Source of the DNA: Entoloma clypeatum
Taxonomy: Eukaryota > Basidiomycota > Agaricomycetes > Agaricales > Entolomataceae
Assembly (NCBI GenBank): GCA_963565915.1
Contig: OY751491.1
Span: 2,046,001 to 2,110,000, forward strand
Reading direction: 5' to 3'
DNA: 64,000 nt
Shown: positions 1 to 11,597 of the stretch, one piece after another
Position numbering within the stretch: the first letter of the stretch is position 1
Layout: every line of letters begins with the position of its first letter
Position numbers and translations under genes: made by a program
The notes under the pieces: generated by a model
The model's database searches: none
Seen by the model: only the letters and a program-made list of their open reading frames with translations
Told to the model about the DNA's origin: nothing

Positions 1-2229
1 CTGGACGAGGTACTGGATCTTTCCGCGGAACTTTCGAGAGTCTAGGATCGTAGACACATGGTACTCTTCTCGTCCTTCGACGATGATCGGATCAGGGGCT
101 GGTTTCTTTTTCTGGATGGCGTACTTCGGAGTTTCATATGGTGACAACAGGGTCTTGTTGAACACAGGGTGAATCATCTTCCAAGTCTTCAGAAGATCAA
201 GAAGGTACGCACTAGCTCCTTTCTTCTCTAGGACTTTGAATGGTCCATGTCAGAGTGCATCAAGTTTCTTTGAGGGGCGATCGGTCCTGATGTTAGTCCC
301 TTCCAGCCACACCTTGTCCCCGATGTGGTAGTTCCGAGACGGACTTCGCCGTGTGTCAACTGTCTTCTTCATCTGATCCTGTGCTTGTTTCAGCACTGCA
401 TTGGCTTCTTCTCGTGCCTGTTTGAGTTTTTTCAAGAAGTTGTTGGCAGCCAGATTAGTATCTTCTAACATGAGTTCTCCCTTCCAAGGATGTAAACCGT
501 AGTTGAGGTAGAATGGGGTGTGCTTCGTTGCCTGATGTTCTTTGTCATTGTACTGGAACTCTGCGATTGCGATCCATTCAGCCCAATCATCCTGTAGATG
601 GTTGACAAAGTTTCGTAAGAACGCTTCCGTCTCCTGATGCAATCGCTCGGCCTGTCCATCAGTCTGTGGGTGGTATGCAGTGGACAGGTTCCTCTTGATC
701 CCTAGCATGCGGCAGAGTATCTCCATGAACTTTGCAGCAAACTGCGGTCCCCTATCGCTGATGATCTTCTTGGGGATCCCATGAAGCTTCCATATCTGAT
801 CCCAATAGATCTTGGCTAATCCTTCAGCTGATAATTCCACGGTTGTCGGAATGAGGTGAAGCATCTTCAAATGTCTATCCGTGATGACTAGAATTGCATT
901 TTTTCCATCAGATTCTGGTATCGGTCCCACGACGTCGATTCCTATGTCTTCCCATGGGTGACTTGGTGCTGCATGGGGATGTAGCGGAGCATGTCGCTTT
1001 TGTCGGTTAATCTTGTTGCGTTGACAAGTGTCGCAACCCTTCACGTACTTCTTCACATCATGCAGTATGGTAGGCCACCAGTAGGTGTGAGTGAGGAGTT
1101 CATGTGTCCGGTACTGTCCTGGATGTCCAGCCACTGGTGCATCGTGTGATTTGAACATCAATTCTTGTCGTAACTGTGGGTCCGGCGGGACATAGACTCG
1201 TTCTCCTGCATAGGTGATCCCATTCTCCTGCTGATACCAATGAGGATTCTTTTTTAGGCCCTGCGCTACTTCTGTCTCCATGCAGTTCGAAGCCTTGATG
1301 CGTGCGATCCATGGGTTTTCGATGGTTGTGATGTTTCCAATCTTGACGGAATCAGATGTTTCACCCCCTTCAAAGAATTGTTCCTCCGTGAACATCTCCA
1401 TTTGTACCACATCTTCTGATTCCAACCATTTCAAGAATAGTCCCTCCTTGAGCATTTGGTCACTGTCTTGTGGTTTGAGTTCCGCTTCATACCAGGGTAA
1501 GTGCAATAGGATGTCCGCTTTCGCATTGGTCTTTCCGGGAACATGCCATAATTCAAAGTCATAGTCTTGTAACTTCATTTTCCAGCGTCGCTGTCGTTGA
1601 TTCAGGTCCTGAGGATGACGGAAATATTCCAGGTTCTTGTGATCGGTCAAGATTTCGAAACGTTCCCTGGCTTCGAGCAGATAGTGTCGCCAATCTTTTA
1701 ATGCTTCCATGACCGCCAGGAGTTCCTTGTTGTATATCTCGTAATTCTGTTTGGCCGCGGACATGGTCCGCGACAAGAACACGATGGGGTGCCATTTGTC
1801 GTCTTGCTTCTGAGAGAGTACTGCTCCAATTGCATAGCCCGATGCATCAGTTTCAACCCTGAACTGTTCTTCTGGTTTCGGTAATGCCAAGACTGGTGCT
1901 GATGTAATTGCCCATATGAGACCTTCAAAAGCTTGCTGCTCCGTTGGTCCCCAAGTAAATGCTGTACCGCCTGTGAGCGCGGTGAGAGGTTTTGCGATGT
2001 TTGAGTACCCTTCAATAAAACATCGATAGAAGTTAGCAAATCCAAGGAACTTCTGAACTTCCTTTTTTGATGTGGGTGCTCGCCAGTTTTGAATTGTATC
2101 CACCTTCTCAGTTTCCATCTCAACACGTCCCTCACCAACCACATATCCCAATATAGGACATTTCGTTACTTCCCATAAACATCCTTTACGCGAGTTCTTC
2201 CTTGGTTTTACCGATAACCACAATGTCAT
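1..2229 (-). pseudogene. G1 pol, 3' part: RNase H, integrase, start of chromodomain
   Basis: The 659-codon frame at 250-2229 begins in the RT thumb, then RNase H (motif VETDASGYAIG near 1840), an H-H-C-C integrase zinc domain (HPGQYRTHELLTHTYWWP and CDTCQRN, about 1130-1020), and an integrase core with IGIDVVGP, SDRGPQF and DGQAER carrying the D, D, E residues (about 930-650). A GPY-type segment follows. The frame stops at DAL where G2 and G3 read LRHGPFKV, a CGA-to-TGA change. Bases 1-249 continue in frame towards the chromodomain, whose [13 protein letters not shown] core is cut off by the window edge. G1 is intact at two sites (near 517 and 545) where G2 and G3 share deletions. Confidence 0.9.
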
Positions 2230-3442
2230 CCATGTAGATCACGCAGATACGTCGGCGGATCTGGTCCTGGAATAGACTAGCCATCATTCGCGAGAACGTT
2301 CCCGGGGAGTTGCAAAGACCGAAAAACATGACCAATGGTTCGAACAACCCTCGGCTGGTGAGGAAGGCAGCTTTCCATTCATCGCCCTCCTTAATCCGGA
2401 CATTGTTATAGCCCCACATGATGTCCATTTTATTGAAGTAGACCGCATCTTTCAGTACGTCCAAGAGATTGGATATTCGTGGGAGTGGGAACTTGTCTTT
2501 GACCGTGAATTTATTGACCATGCGGTAATCTTGTACCAATCGTTTGGAGCCATCCTTCTTGTTGATGAAGAAGCAAGGGGAGGCATAAGGGGATTTGGAC
2601 GGACGGATCTTTCCTGTTGCTAGACCCTCATCAATGAATGCGTCCAATTCCTCTTGTTCCTTTTGCGTCATAGGATATGTATTTCCCCCTAGTTCCTTTG
2701 GTGCGTCCGATGTAAGTTCGATACCATGGTCCCATTCCCTCTCCTTTGGGATCTTATCGAAGTTTTCTTTTTCGAAAAGATGAGCAAATTGTTCAACATA
2801 TGAGGGTCGTTTGGTTGTGGGAGGTGGTGTGGGAGTGACAGCTTCCAAGATAGGGTCTCCAGGCTTCCATTTCTGATCCGACTTTTTGGGTGCATCTTTG
2901 TCGCGCACCTCAACCATGCAAACTCGGTGTTTGCGACCATTAAGGTTAATCCTGAAATCTGAGTGTTTGGTTCGACATGTTGTTGGGCACCGGTTAAATG
3001 TTACCGTGCCGGTTGTCCAATTGATTGTGGGGTTGTGGTGCACCAACCAGTCATGTCCCAAGAGCATGTCCGTTCTCCCAATGTCCAGTACCATTGCTTC
3101 CATGGTTTCCTGATGTGCTCCCAAGTCCAGCTTGACCTCGGCAAGTTGGCTCGCTTTCTGTTGTTGATTTGGTGATCCATCCACATTTAGAATTGCTATG
3201 GGTGGTATTCCTCGCGTGGGGAGGTTCTGTTCACATACTATTCTGGGATGGATGCATGTGCGCTCACATCCGCTGTCAACCTCAGGTCGGATAACCTTTG
3301 GTCCTCGTCGTGTTTTGAGCTGAGCTAACAGCCTGATTTCTCGTCTTTTCGGCGGGTTATCTCCCTTCACAGTCTTAGTCGACGCAGCGGCTCGCTTGGC
3401 AGGGATGACATAGGTTCTATTGTCTGCAGTCATACAAGGCAA
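2186..3442 (-). pseudogene. G1 pol, 5' part: aspartic protease and reverse transcriptase
   Basis: The protein carries a retropepsin DSG active site (EVDSGCERT, near 3280) and a second protease block (GHDWLVHHNP near 3055), then a Gypsy reverse transcriptase with QDYRMVNK, PLPRISNLLD, FNKMDIMWGYNN and the catalytic VIYMDDIVV (near 2235). The frame ends at KTKEELA. Compared with G2 (25361-25440), 56 bp are missing here, which removes about 20 codons and shifts frame into the 250-2229 reading frame. The start is uncertain, since in this family pol probably follows gag by frameshift or as a separate ORF. Confidence 0.9.
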
Positions 3443-3483
3443 GCAAGTCCATTTAATAGATAAGGGTCGCGACTTAGCGTCGT

Positions 3484-4937
3484 TTAATCAGACCCTTCTG
3501 GAAAATCCTTCTCGTCGGCTTCTAAGATTGTGGTTTCATCATTCTCGGCATCTTCCTCAGACACCTTCCTAACCCTTCCGGAGTTCTTCTTTGGCTTGCG
3601 GCAGTTGTGCGCGATATGGCCTTCTTGGTCACAGTTGAAACACTTGCGACCATCTTTCTTCTTTGGAGCGCTACAGTCTTTAGCCAGATGACCGAAGCGC
3701 TGACAGTTGTAGCAGCGGGCTACTCCTGCTTTGTCGATCTCCATGGCTTTGCCCTGACCACCATAAGTGGTACCCGATCCGGTGTGCATGTCGCTGTCAC
3801 CTCGGATGACCAGTGCATGTCCTTCCATCTGTCGTCCCTTGTTTCGGATCTCCTTTGCGTAATCGGTGTACGTCTTGCCATCACTAGCCACTTGTTCAGA
3901 GATTCTGCGGTTGATGTTCTTCTCTAGGATGTATTTCCCAGTTTCTTCGCCAAGGTTTGACAGCTTCAAGAGTTCTTCAAATTCATCCAAGAATTCATCA
4001 ACGGTGCATTTCTCTTGTTTCAGGACTTCGAGTCTTGCTTTGGCAGCGACCAACTTGTTGGCGATGGAGAATCATGTGGCGATATCATCGGAAAAACCTA
4101 GCCAGGTGATGTTCTCGTTGTCAACAGCAAGAGTGTCTAACTTGTTACTGGCCCAGTGTCTGCCGGACCCTTCCATCATATGGGACAGTACCGCAAGAAT
4201 CTTCTGATCATCTGTGAGGCTCTTTTGGAACCTGATGTATAGTTTGGTGGCTTTCCACCACTCGTCAAAGGTGTATCTGTCCTTGAACATCCTGGGATCC
4301 TTGATGATCTTGGATGTATCCATTGTTTGTACTGCCGGGGCTTCTGCCATGTCTAGAGTCTGCGGAGGAGAAGAGGGGTCGGGTTGTTGGGATGAAGATG
4401 GGGTTCGGGATACAGGTAAGGATTGAAAATGAGTCCCTGTTCTAGGCGTCTGTTCGATATCTGACTGCGCGGAGTCAAAAGTAAATTCGTCAGGGGACTC
4501 GTCGGCGGAATCGGTGGCAAAACGTTCAGAGTATTTCCTCTGTAAATCTCTAAGGAATCTCTGTTCCTGCGCGTCTGTTGGTCTCGAGAAGGGGTCAAGT
4601 CTCTCGTTTCGTGCCCAGCGGTTGTACTCGGTCTGTTGTTCTTCAGTGGTGAAGTGGGCGTAGATCTGCTGCTTCGAGTAAGATGTGATGATGTGGCTCT
4701 GGGACGTCTCGATGTGAGCGTCCTAATCAATCTTCTGATAACGGTTGTCTGGACACCGATAAACTCTCTGATCTCTGTGATCCAACCTGTCTGAGGTCCT
4801 TCTTGAACGCGAAAGCTTTCGAGTTCGTTCTGTCGGGCGTTGTAACGCGCGATCTGGTGTTGCCGAGCAAGATGGATGCTCTCTGCTATCTCGCCGTGGG
4901 GGCGATGCTCGTCGTTGTCTAGTTCTTCGTCAAGCAC
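3484..4937 (-). pseudogene. G1 gag with two CCHC zinc knuckles, broken by shared stops
   Basis: The C-terminal frame (3484-4053) has two zinc knuckles, CYNCQRFGHLAKDC and CFNCDQEGHIAHNC, typical of nucleocapsid. The middle frame (4072-4350) carries the capsid-like segment (FDEWWKATKLYIRF, WLGFSDDIAT) and is separated from the former by a single in-frame TGA at 4072-4074. The N-terminal part (4353-4937, acidic, DEELDNDEHRPHGE) is in another frame, and the frame continuing into capsid shows a TAG at 4723-4725. The same TGA and TAG are present in G2 and G3, so they are family-wide rather than private to this copy. Confidence 0.85.
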
Positions 4938-5128
4938 CTGCTGTAGGATGCGACGGATCTCCGATTCGATGTACTGCTGGATAAGTGTAAAATTGATACT
5001 GTCTCGAGGACTTAGCTCCTCCTGTCGGGCTTCTGGCGTGCTGAATGGGTTACTGGTGAAGTCTTCAAAGAAGCGCGATGTCTTGACTCGTCTGGTAGTT
5101 GCTCTCTTCGCTCTGGGCGAACCTAACG

Positions 5129-5260
5129 AGATTTAGCAACTTGTTATGCTTAACAAACCGTTCCAAGGTTCGGGCAGAGTATGCAGGAAAGTGGAAAGGC
5201 GAAGAGCAAAGTGATTGCTAAATCTAAGGAATGTAGCTATGGTACATGGGGTTTATATAG
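5129..5260 (-). promoter_or_regulatory. G1 LTR promoter and predicted self-priming PBS
   Basis: On the minus strand a CTATATAAA box (5252-5260) is followed about 27 bp later by AGATTTAGCAA (5225-5215), the expected 5' end of the transcript. The exact complement, TTGCTAAATCT, occurs at 5139-5129, two bases beyond the end of the LTR, where a primer-binding site belongs. I see no tRNA 3'-end complement (no TGG start). Tf1/sushi elements prime with the 5' end of their own mRNA annealed to the PBS; this layout fits that. Confidence 0.72.
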
Positions 5261-5523
5261 TACTGGCTACGAGCGGTAGCGAGTGAGTCAGTAGCTGCGG
5301 AAGGCAGTGCGGATGAGTCAGTAACTGCGGAAAGGCAGTGCGAAGTGAGTCAGATGACTGAGTAATCCCTACTGCGGAGTGCGAGTCAGCGCGGGAGCGA
5401 AGTATACTAAAGGAGAATGGTAGAGTAAAGGTAAATGAATAAGCGGTCCGATGAGTCAAAGAAATAACGCAGGTACGATGCAAGGGAAAAGTGCGTAACA
5501 TACAAACCGGTAAGTCCGTAACA
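5142..5523 (-). repeat. G1 5' LTR (type A U3), 382 bp
   Basis: It begins TGTTATGC and ends CCGTAACA on the plus strand, with short TGTTA/TAACA inverted ends. It contains a minus-strand TATA box (5252-5260) and the R start at 5225. The R-U5 half matches the other G LTRs; the U3 half differs from the type B LTRs at 22145, 19594, 38698 and 48796. No second LTR of G1 lies in the window, so target duplication cannot be checked. Confidence 0.88.
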
Positions 5524-7445
5524 GAAGCGGATTTGGCGGAGATGTTGGAGAGGTGAACATGAAAAGCATATGCCCCTGGTGCTTTACAGGTGCCCAGATA
5601 TGCGGCTGCATTGACCATGGTGATTTGAGGCGGGTCAGAGGTGCCCATCGGAGAGGGCGGAGTCTGCGGAGGTGGCGGAGCTGCCTCGGCAGGCAACGTC
5701 GGGGTCGGACTCAGAGTGTCAGGTAATGTGGAACGGAATAACATACTGCCAATACCCAGTCAATCATCGGATTGTGGTGGGTGAGCCAGTTGTGTCCTAG
5801 AACCATGTTACAAGATGAATTGAGGTTTGTCACATAAAACGCAATGGTCATAAGTTCACCAGAAGAGAATCGGAGAGGAAGGTCAATAGATTGAGTGATA
5901 TAAGAATTTGAAGAACCATCAAAAAGTTTCAATTCCAAAGGCGGAAAAATCGGAGTTGGATGTAAGTTCAAAGAAGAAATAAATCTGGTATCTGTGAAGC
6001 AATGTGTAGAACCAGAATCAATAAGTGTTCGGATCGGAAGAGAGTCGGAATAAGTCGGAGATATCAAATCAATACATAAAGAATTCGGATTGGAGAGAGC
6101 GGACACGTTGAGTCAGAGGGTTTCCAAAGGTGCATGAGAGGAGTCAACGCAGTCCCCAGTATGTGCTGGAATCTGAGGACTGCTCATTATTTTTTTGACT
6201 CTGTCATCTTGTCCTCAGCTTGGGCAGCGTGGGCCTTTGCTTTGGAATTTGAAGATGATTTCTTCGAGCAGTCGGAAGCCCAATGACCAATTTTGCCGCA
6301 AAACATGGATAAGTTGTTGTCAAATCATCGCTGGCGTTCTTGGGCAGTTAATTTACCATCCTTGCCAAGTTTGTCGGAGTACGCGGGTTTTGGAGGTGCA
6401 GATGACGATTTGGGTTTCTGTTGTTGTTGCTGGTGGTTGGGCTTAAATGACGAGGAAGTAGGTGGGTTGGAAGATGATGAAGCGAAACGTTTTTTGTCGG
6501 ACTTGTCGGATTTCGGAGTAGATTTGTTGGAGGAGCGGGATTTCTCGCGCTGACGTTCCCAGTAGCGAGTGTTGATGTTGTGGGCCATAGTCTTTAATTC
6601 AACCAGGTTCCTAGGTTTCGGGAGGGTACCTAGAACATCTTTGATTCGCTCTGCTAAACCAGTGTAGTACTGATATCGGAGCGCGCCGTCATCCCACTGC
6701 ATGCGTGCGGAGAGACGTTTGAAATCCACATTGTAACGGAGGATTTTCTGATTGTCGTGCATCCTAAGATTGTTCAAGCTGTCTTCAGCTTCTCCAGTCA
6801 GATCAATGGGTCCGAATTCAGATCGGAGGGTCTGTATGAAGGTAGACCAATCATCTAACCAGAGTGTGTCGTCGTTGGTTTCTCCCAAAAGGGAAGGCTC
6901 GAACCATTTGAGCACAGTTCCTCTAAGGTACGATAATGCGAAGCCGACTTTGTTGTCATCGCTGTCGTAGGTGGAGTTGTTTCTGAAGTACAGGGTGCAT
7001 TGTGCAATGAAGCTGTTAAGTTTCCGCGGATCGGAGCTGTCAAAGCTGTCAGGTTCCTTTGCCTTTTTCTTCTGAGACCTCGGAGCGTCTCTGCGTCGGA
7101 GTTCCTGCGTCATAAGCAAGATTGCTTCAGCAAGGTTTGGAGTTTCTTCGCGATGGAAAGGATTGTCGGAGGCATGATCTTTGGAAGGAGGCATCGGAGG
7201 ATTGTTGTCATGATCGGAGACCTCAGGAAGATCTGGAGGTCCTTGAGTCTGAGGTGTTTTGAAACATGGTGTTGGAGATGGAGGGTTATGAGTAGGAGGT
7301 ACTGATGTTGATTGTGAGGGTTGTGTACAGCGAGCAGAAAAGCCTTTAAAAGTTTGCAAGAATGATGCCCTGTTATCCTGCGGATTGGTAGTTTCTGCCG
7401 TGGCTGCTGCTGTGTGGGAGTTCTGTGTGGTGCGATGTGCCACTC
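5524..7445 (-). pseudogene. E2a: gag and protease fragment of a second Gypsy chromovirus family
   Basis: Gag (6325-7443) has a capsid-like segment (FIAQCTLYFRNN, FALSYLRGTVLKWFEP, RYNVDFKRLSARMQW) followed by a Lys/Ser/Gln-rich tail; a frameshift near 6310-6330 separates it from a zinc-knuckle segment on the minus strand. The protease frame (5711-6106) has the active site LIDSGSTHCF and GHNWLTHHNP. A pol linker (around 5530-5700) then runs into the G1 LTR at 5523, where the element is cut. The gag start is not an ATG: at about 7445 it joins an unrelated-orientation segment. E2 (14669-21274) is a relative that has lost this protease. Confidence 0.85.
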
Positions 7446-8463
7446 CAACCTCTTCCTATTTCACAAGATCCTTCCTTATCCTCCTCGTGATCCTCTTCTC
7501 CAGCCTTAACTCATGCATCTCCTCCCTCGTATCCATCTCCGACTCCGACCCTTCCTCCGACACCTCCGGCGACTTGGGTTGATACTTGGTGTTCACCGAG
7601 CCTTCGACTGCTGTTAGCAGTCGCCTCACCTGCCTCGTCTCCGCCAGTATCATCTTGAGGACACCCAAGACGGTGTCCTCCGACCCACTCTCCGATGGCA
7701 TCTCCGACGCCTTTTTCTTCCCCTTAATCACCTTCACCGTTTTCTTCACCTCCTTCACCTCCGACTTTCCCTCCAACGCTCCGACCTCGCACTTCTTCTT
7801 GTCCTTGACACAACCCTTGCAGGACGACTTATTCCTAAAACAAAAGGTTAAAACAGAAGAGACGAACCAAAGAAGAACTTACTCATCGCGTTCGCATTTG
7901 ACGCCCTTCACAATGCACCTATCACAGGCGCCGACCCTGACCCTGACCCTGACCCCTCTCCGACCGTCGCCATCACCTCCTCTACCTTCCTTTTCTTTGT
8001 CATCTTCTTCTTCTTCTCCACCTGTGGCCCCCCCGACCCCTTGCTTGATGCGCCTTGCGCAGCGGCCACTTCATCGGCCCTCTTCTGAGCTGCCAGCTCT
8101 GATGCCCGACGCATCTCCTCTGCTACCCGCATCTCCTCTGCTAACCATGCCGCCTCCGCAGCCCTCTCTTCCTCCGCTCTCCGCTTCTCCTCAGCCTTCC
8201 TCGCAGCCTCCTCCTCCGCTGCTCGCTTCTTCGCCTCCACCTCCACAAGCTTAGCCTGCAGCGCCTCCATCTCCTTTTGAAAATCGGTTGCCGACATATT
8301 GAGGTTTTTTTGGAAGAGTTTTGAAATGGAAAGAGAATGGGGGGAACAAGAAGAAAGAACCACTCGGATGGTATTTTCAACCAATGCATCACATGACGCA
8401 GTTCACGTGCACCGACCACCTAGGTCCTTAGGCCTCATGGGTTTGGCCCTAAGGGGGAAATAC
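7446..8463 (-). pseudogene. Second copy of the E2 antisense Zn2Cys6 gene (truncated), plus PPT
   Basis: This is an inverted near-identical copy of 15148-16156. The minus-strand ATG is at 8297; the coiled-coil frame runs to 7908, a 48-bp GT-AG intron is at 7835-7882, and the second exon is cut at about 7456, losing its last 40 or so codons where it joins E2a gag. The coiled-coil protein is identical in sequence to the 15314 copy and shares its one-base frame break before the zinc cluster. Bases 8451-8460 are the polypurine tract AAGGGGGAAA of the retrotransposon on the plus strand, directly before the LTR. Confidence 0.8.
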
Positions 8464-8941
8464 TGTTACATTCCGATCAATTCCGACGATTTCTGACCAA
8501 TTCTGACACCTCCAACACCTCCGACATTTTGACTAATACTTATTATGCATACTTACTGTTATGAATCTCATTACTACATACATTACATACATTACTTACA
8601 TCCGACCATTTTACTTATGTTAAGAATCTCCGACAGCCACTTGTTATCCAACTCCGATGAAGCCACACATCCTCCGACATAGTATTTAAACTTATGTAGA
8701 ATCATGTATTAGCTTCAGTTTGAATATCAACTTAGATTCAACATCTTACCTCCCGTTCTCTTTCCAACTCTTAACTTGAGTCCAACCTCCGATCCTCTGA
8801 AATAAGGACACTGACGTATTAGCGAGGGCGCAACACACAAGTTGAAGCCAAGTCTTTACCACTACGCCATTCACATTTTCGACCTCCGACCTTCCGATGT
8901 GTCAGACATAGCTCCGACGTTTCGTCGTTCAGTTCTTAACA
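8464..8941 (+). repeat. E2-family LTR, inverted copy, 478 bp
   Basis: It reads TGTTACATTCC to TTCTTAACA on the plus strand and matches the E2 3' LTR at 14669-15147 in reverse complement. It is preceded by the PPT and followed by two bases and then the 12-nt PBS sequence (8944-8955), so it has internal sequence on both sides. That is not the layout of a normal integrated 3' LTR. Confidence 0.82.
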
Positions 8942-8943
8942 GT

Positions 8944-9214
8944 ATATTCAAACTGAAGCTAATACAAGATTATACATAGGTTTATATAGTACAGTATGTC
9001 GGAGGATGTGTGGATTCGTCAGAGTCAGAGAACGAGTGGCTAATGTCGGAGTCAGATAGTAAGTGGCTTTCGGAGATGTGAACATAACTACAGAGGTAAT
9101 GTAAGTATCGTACGTAGCGAGAAGGTTTGTAACAGTAAGTACAATGTAATCAAGTATTAGTCAAAATGTCAGAGGAGTCGGATCGGAGTCGGATTGGAGG
9201 ATCAGAATGTAACA
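8944..9214 (-). repeat. Partial E2-like LTR (U3 to first 12 nt of R), opposed to the previous LTR
   Basis: Read on the minus strand it starts TGTTACATTCTG at 9214, runs through U3 with a TATATAAA-type box near 8980-8990, and stops after the first R bases CAGTTTGAATAT (8955-8944). Beyond that comes the reverse complement of the LTR at 8464-8941 instead of U5. It is clearly more diverged than that LTR. Its outer edge abuts the truncated integrase of E3 at 9215. Confidence 0.72.
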
Positions 9215-9884
9215 TGATCCCTAGGAGTCGTCCTAGTTCTCTAAAGACCTGAGAAGCGAACTGTGGTCCTCTGTCAGACAGAATAGAGTCTGGGAGTCCA
9301 AATCTTTGGTATATGTGGTCCAAATAAAGTTTGGCAGTGAGGGTTGCATCGGTGGTTTTTGTACAAGGGATGGAAATTACCCCCTTCATAGAACCATGGT
9401 CTACTACAACCATGATACTGTCAAATCTGTTGCTCTCAGGTAGGTCCATGATGAAGTTGATTGTTGTCTGGGAGAATGGTCTGGCGTCTTTTTGTGCCTT
9501 GATCGGCATCAATCCAGGGTTTGTGGGGTGTGTGTTGACTTTCATTTGTTGGCAGGTTGCACATCCTCCAACGTAATTCTTGATAAACACGTACATTCCT
9601 GGCCACCAATAGTTTTGCCTAACCAACTCCAGGGTTTTCAGGTGTCCCGGATGTCCGCTTGGTAGGGAGTCATGGTACTGTTTTGTTATTTCCCGGCGCA
9701 GAGTCTCATCTGGTGGTACATAACATCTGTCGCGGAAGAATAATATTCTGTCTTCTGTTCTCCATTCTGATAAATGGGATTTAATTGGTGGGGTCCCTGA
9801 TTCTTTTAGGGCGGTGATGGCTTTTGAGAAGAGCTCATCATTTTTGGTTGCTTTTAGGATATCTCCTTGTAGCTCAAGGTCCAC
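9215..9884 (-). pseudogene. E3 integrase, truncated
   Basis: It shows an H-H-C-C domain (HPGHLKTLELVRQNYWWPGM, CATCQQMK; about 9660-9540) and the core start with NFIMDLPES and VVVDHGSMKG, then LSDRGPQFASQVF, ending in RLLGIMLH where an E2-like LTR interrupts at 9214. The third acidic residue (E of a DGQ-ER motif) and any chromodomain are lost. The link to the RNase H frame at 10209 is interrupted by stops or shifts in 9885-10208. Confidence 0.85.
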
Positions 9885-10208
9885 TGTTTTGACAAAAATG
9901 TCATCTGGTAAGATAATAATGTCTTCATTGTCGGTATCTTCTTCGGGTATGTGGTCCTGTCACCTTGACAAGGCATCCGACTGGATCATTTTTGCTCCTG
10001 GGGTGTGTACCAATTTTAGTTCAAACTCGGAGAGATACAATCTCCACCGTGCTTGTCATCTGTTTAGCTTCTGGGGTTCCCGGTAATATGTCAAGTTCTT
10101 GTGATCTGAGAGAACAACCGTTGGAAATGGTGACCCAAGGAGGTAGTGCCTCCAGGTTTCCAGTGATCGGATAATTCCCAAGAGTTCCTGATCATAAATT
10201 TCATAGTT

Positions 10209-11597
10209 CTATTCTGCCGCAGAGAACAAGTGCGATATATATCCGCAAGGGTGCCAGTCTCCATTCACATCTTGTTGGCACAGTACCGCTCCTGTCGCCC
10301 ATTTGGATGCATCAGATTCTATGATGAATGGTTTGTCAGTGTTTGGCATTAACAATACCAGTGATTCCACGAATTTGTCCTTCAACATGTCAAATGCCGT
10401 TTGGCAGTCCTCATTCCATTTCCATTCCTGATCCTTTTTGGTCAGATCATTCAGGGGTTTGGCAATGTCCGAGTAGTGTCCGATAAACCTTTGATAGAAG
10501 TTTCCAAATCCAAGGAAGGATCTGACCTGTTTCACAGTCACAGGTTCCGGCCATTTCGCTATTCCCAATAACTTAACGGGGTCCATTGCGATTTCGTTTT
10601 CTTTGATAATGAGTCCGAGGTATTTGCACTGCCTGACTCCGAATTCGCATTTTTCCAGGTTAAGATAGAGATCTTTCTCTTCCATTTTCTTAAGTACACA
10701 GAGTGTCCGTTCAGTGTCAATTTCATCATTGACTGAGAACATGAAGATGTCGTCCAAATAAATGAGCAACCATCCCTCTTCAAGTTCTTTGAAAATTTCG
10801 TTCATCATCGCCTGAAACGTGGGGGGCATGCCTGCCAGCCCAAAAAAGGCAACCAAGGGTTCATACAACCCTCGATTGGTTTTGAATGCAGCCTTCCACT
10901 CATCACCAGGTTTGATCTGTACATTGTTGTATCCCCAACGCATGTCCAGTTTGGTAAAGACCTTTGCTCCTTTCAGTTTGTCCAGTAAATCTCCAACCAA
11001 GGGTAGCAGGTATGCGTTCTTCACTGTTCCTTTGTTCAATCGCCAATAGTCCTGACATGGTCTGAGTTTATCCGAGTCCTTTTTAGCCACGAAGAAAAAG
11101 GGTGATGCCATTGGTGATTTTGAGGGTCTGATGTACCCCTTTCGAAGGTTCTCATCAAGGAATTTGTCCAATTTTGTTTGTTCTTCCGGTGACAAAGAAT
11201 AAACCTTACAGTCTTTCGGGTTGAAGTCCAGTTTCAAGTCAATTGCGTGGTCCCATGTTTTATGTTCCGGTAATCTCTCAGATGCCGTTTTCTCGAACAC
11301 CTTCTGATACTGATTGTATCGTTCTGGTAGTTCTTTCTTTGGTTTGTCCATGGTGTCCGTATTGTGTGAGAGTTTCTGGGAGATCGAGGTTTTGGCTTGG
11401 ATCCAAATATCCTCAATGGGTTCATCCGTTGTGACATATGTCCTGAATAGGTCGAGGTCATCGTCTGATCCTTCATCCATCCTTTTCAGGATAGGTCCAT
11501 TTGCCGGTAGAGCCTTCTTTTTTTGTTTAAGGGTCTCTTCATCATCAATTTCTTCTATTGTTGCATAGATCTTTTGTTTGGGTCTTTTTTCATCCAT
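10209..11597 (-). CDS. E3 reverse transcriptase and RNase H start
   Basis: The 462-residue frame has an acidic linker, then the reverse transcriptase palm: [34 protein letters not shown] and the catalytic [11 protein letters not shown] (about 10770), then RNase H with [13 protein letters not shown] and [11 protein letters not shown] at the end. The frame closes where other elements continue RNQKNYEI-like, so pol is broken here. It overlaps the protease frame by 43 bp (11555-11597), which suggests the two belong to one polyprotein with a frame change, or that a one-base shift has occurred. Confidence 0.86.
   Translation of the reverse strand: MDEKRPKQKIYATIEEIDDEETLKQKKKALPANGPILKRMDEGSDDDLDLFRTYVTTDEPIEDIWIQAKTSISQKLSHNTDTMDKPKKELPERYNQYQKVFEKTASERLPEHKTWDHAIDLKLDFNPKDCKVYSLSPEEQTKLDKFLDENLRKGYIRPSKSPMASPFFFVAKKDSDKLRPCQDYWRLNKGTVKNAYLLPLVGDLLDKLKGAKVFTKLDMRWGYNNVQIKPGDEWKAAFKTNRGLYEPLVAFFGLAGMPPTFQAMMNEIFKELEEGWLLIYLDDIFMFSVNDEIDTERTLCVLKKMEEKDLYLNLEKCEFGVRQCKYLGLIIKENEIAMDPVKLLGIAKWPEPVTVKQVRSFLGFGNFYQRFIGHYSDIAKPLNDLTKKDQEWKWNEDCQTAFDMLKDKFVESLVLLMPNTDKPFIIESDASKWATGAVLCQQDVNGDWHPCGYISHLFSAAE

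Larger units (their letters stand above)
1..5523 (-). mobile_element. Ty3/Gypsy chromovirus G1, 3' end cut by the window
   Basis: Reading right to left the order is 5' LTR (5142-5523), leader and gag (3484-4937), protease and reverse transcriptase (2186-3442), RNase H and integrase (250-2229), then the start of a chromodomain at the window edge. The order PR-RT-RH-IN plus a C-terminal chromodomain defines a chromovirus. It is inactive: stops interrupt gag, a 56-bp deletion with frameshift lies between 2186 and 2229, and a CGA-to-TGA type stop ends the integrase frame near 250. Two other copies of the family are in this window (G2, G3). The right flank of the LTR is the pol linker of another Gypsy element (E2a), so G1 landed inside that element. 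Confidence 0.92.
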
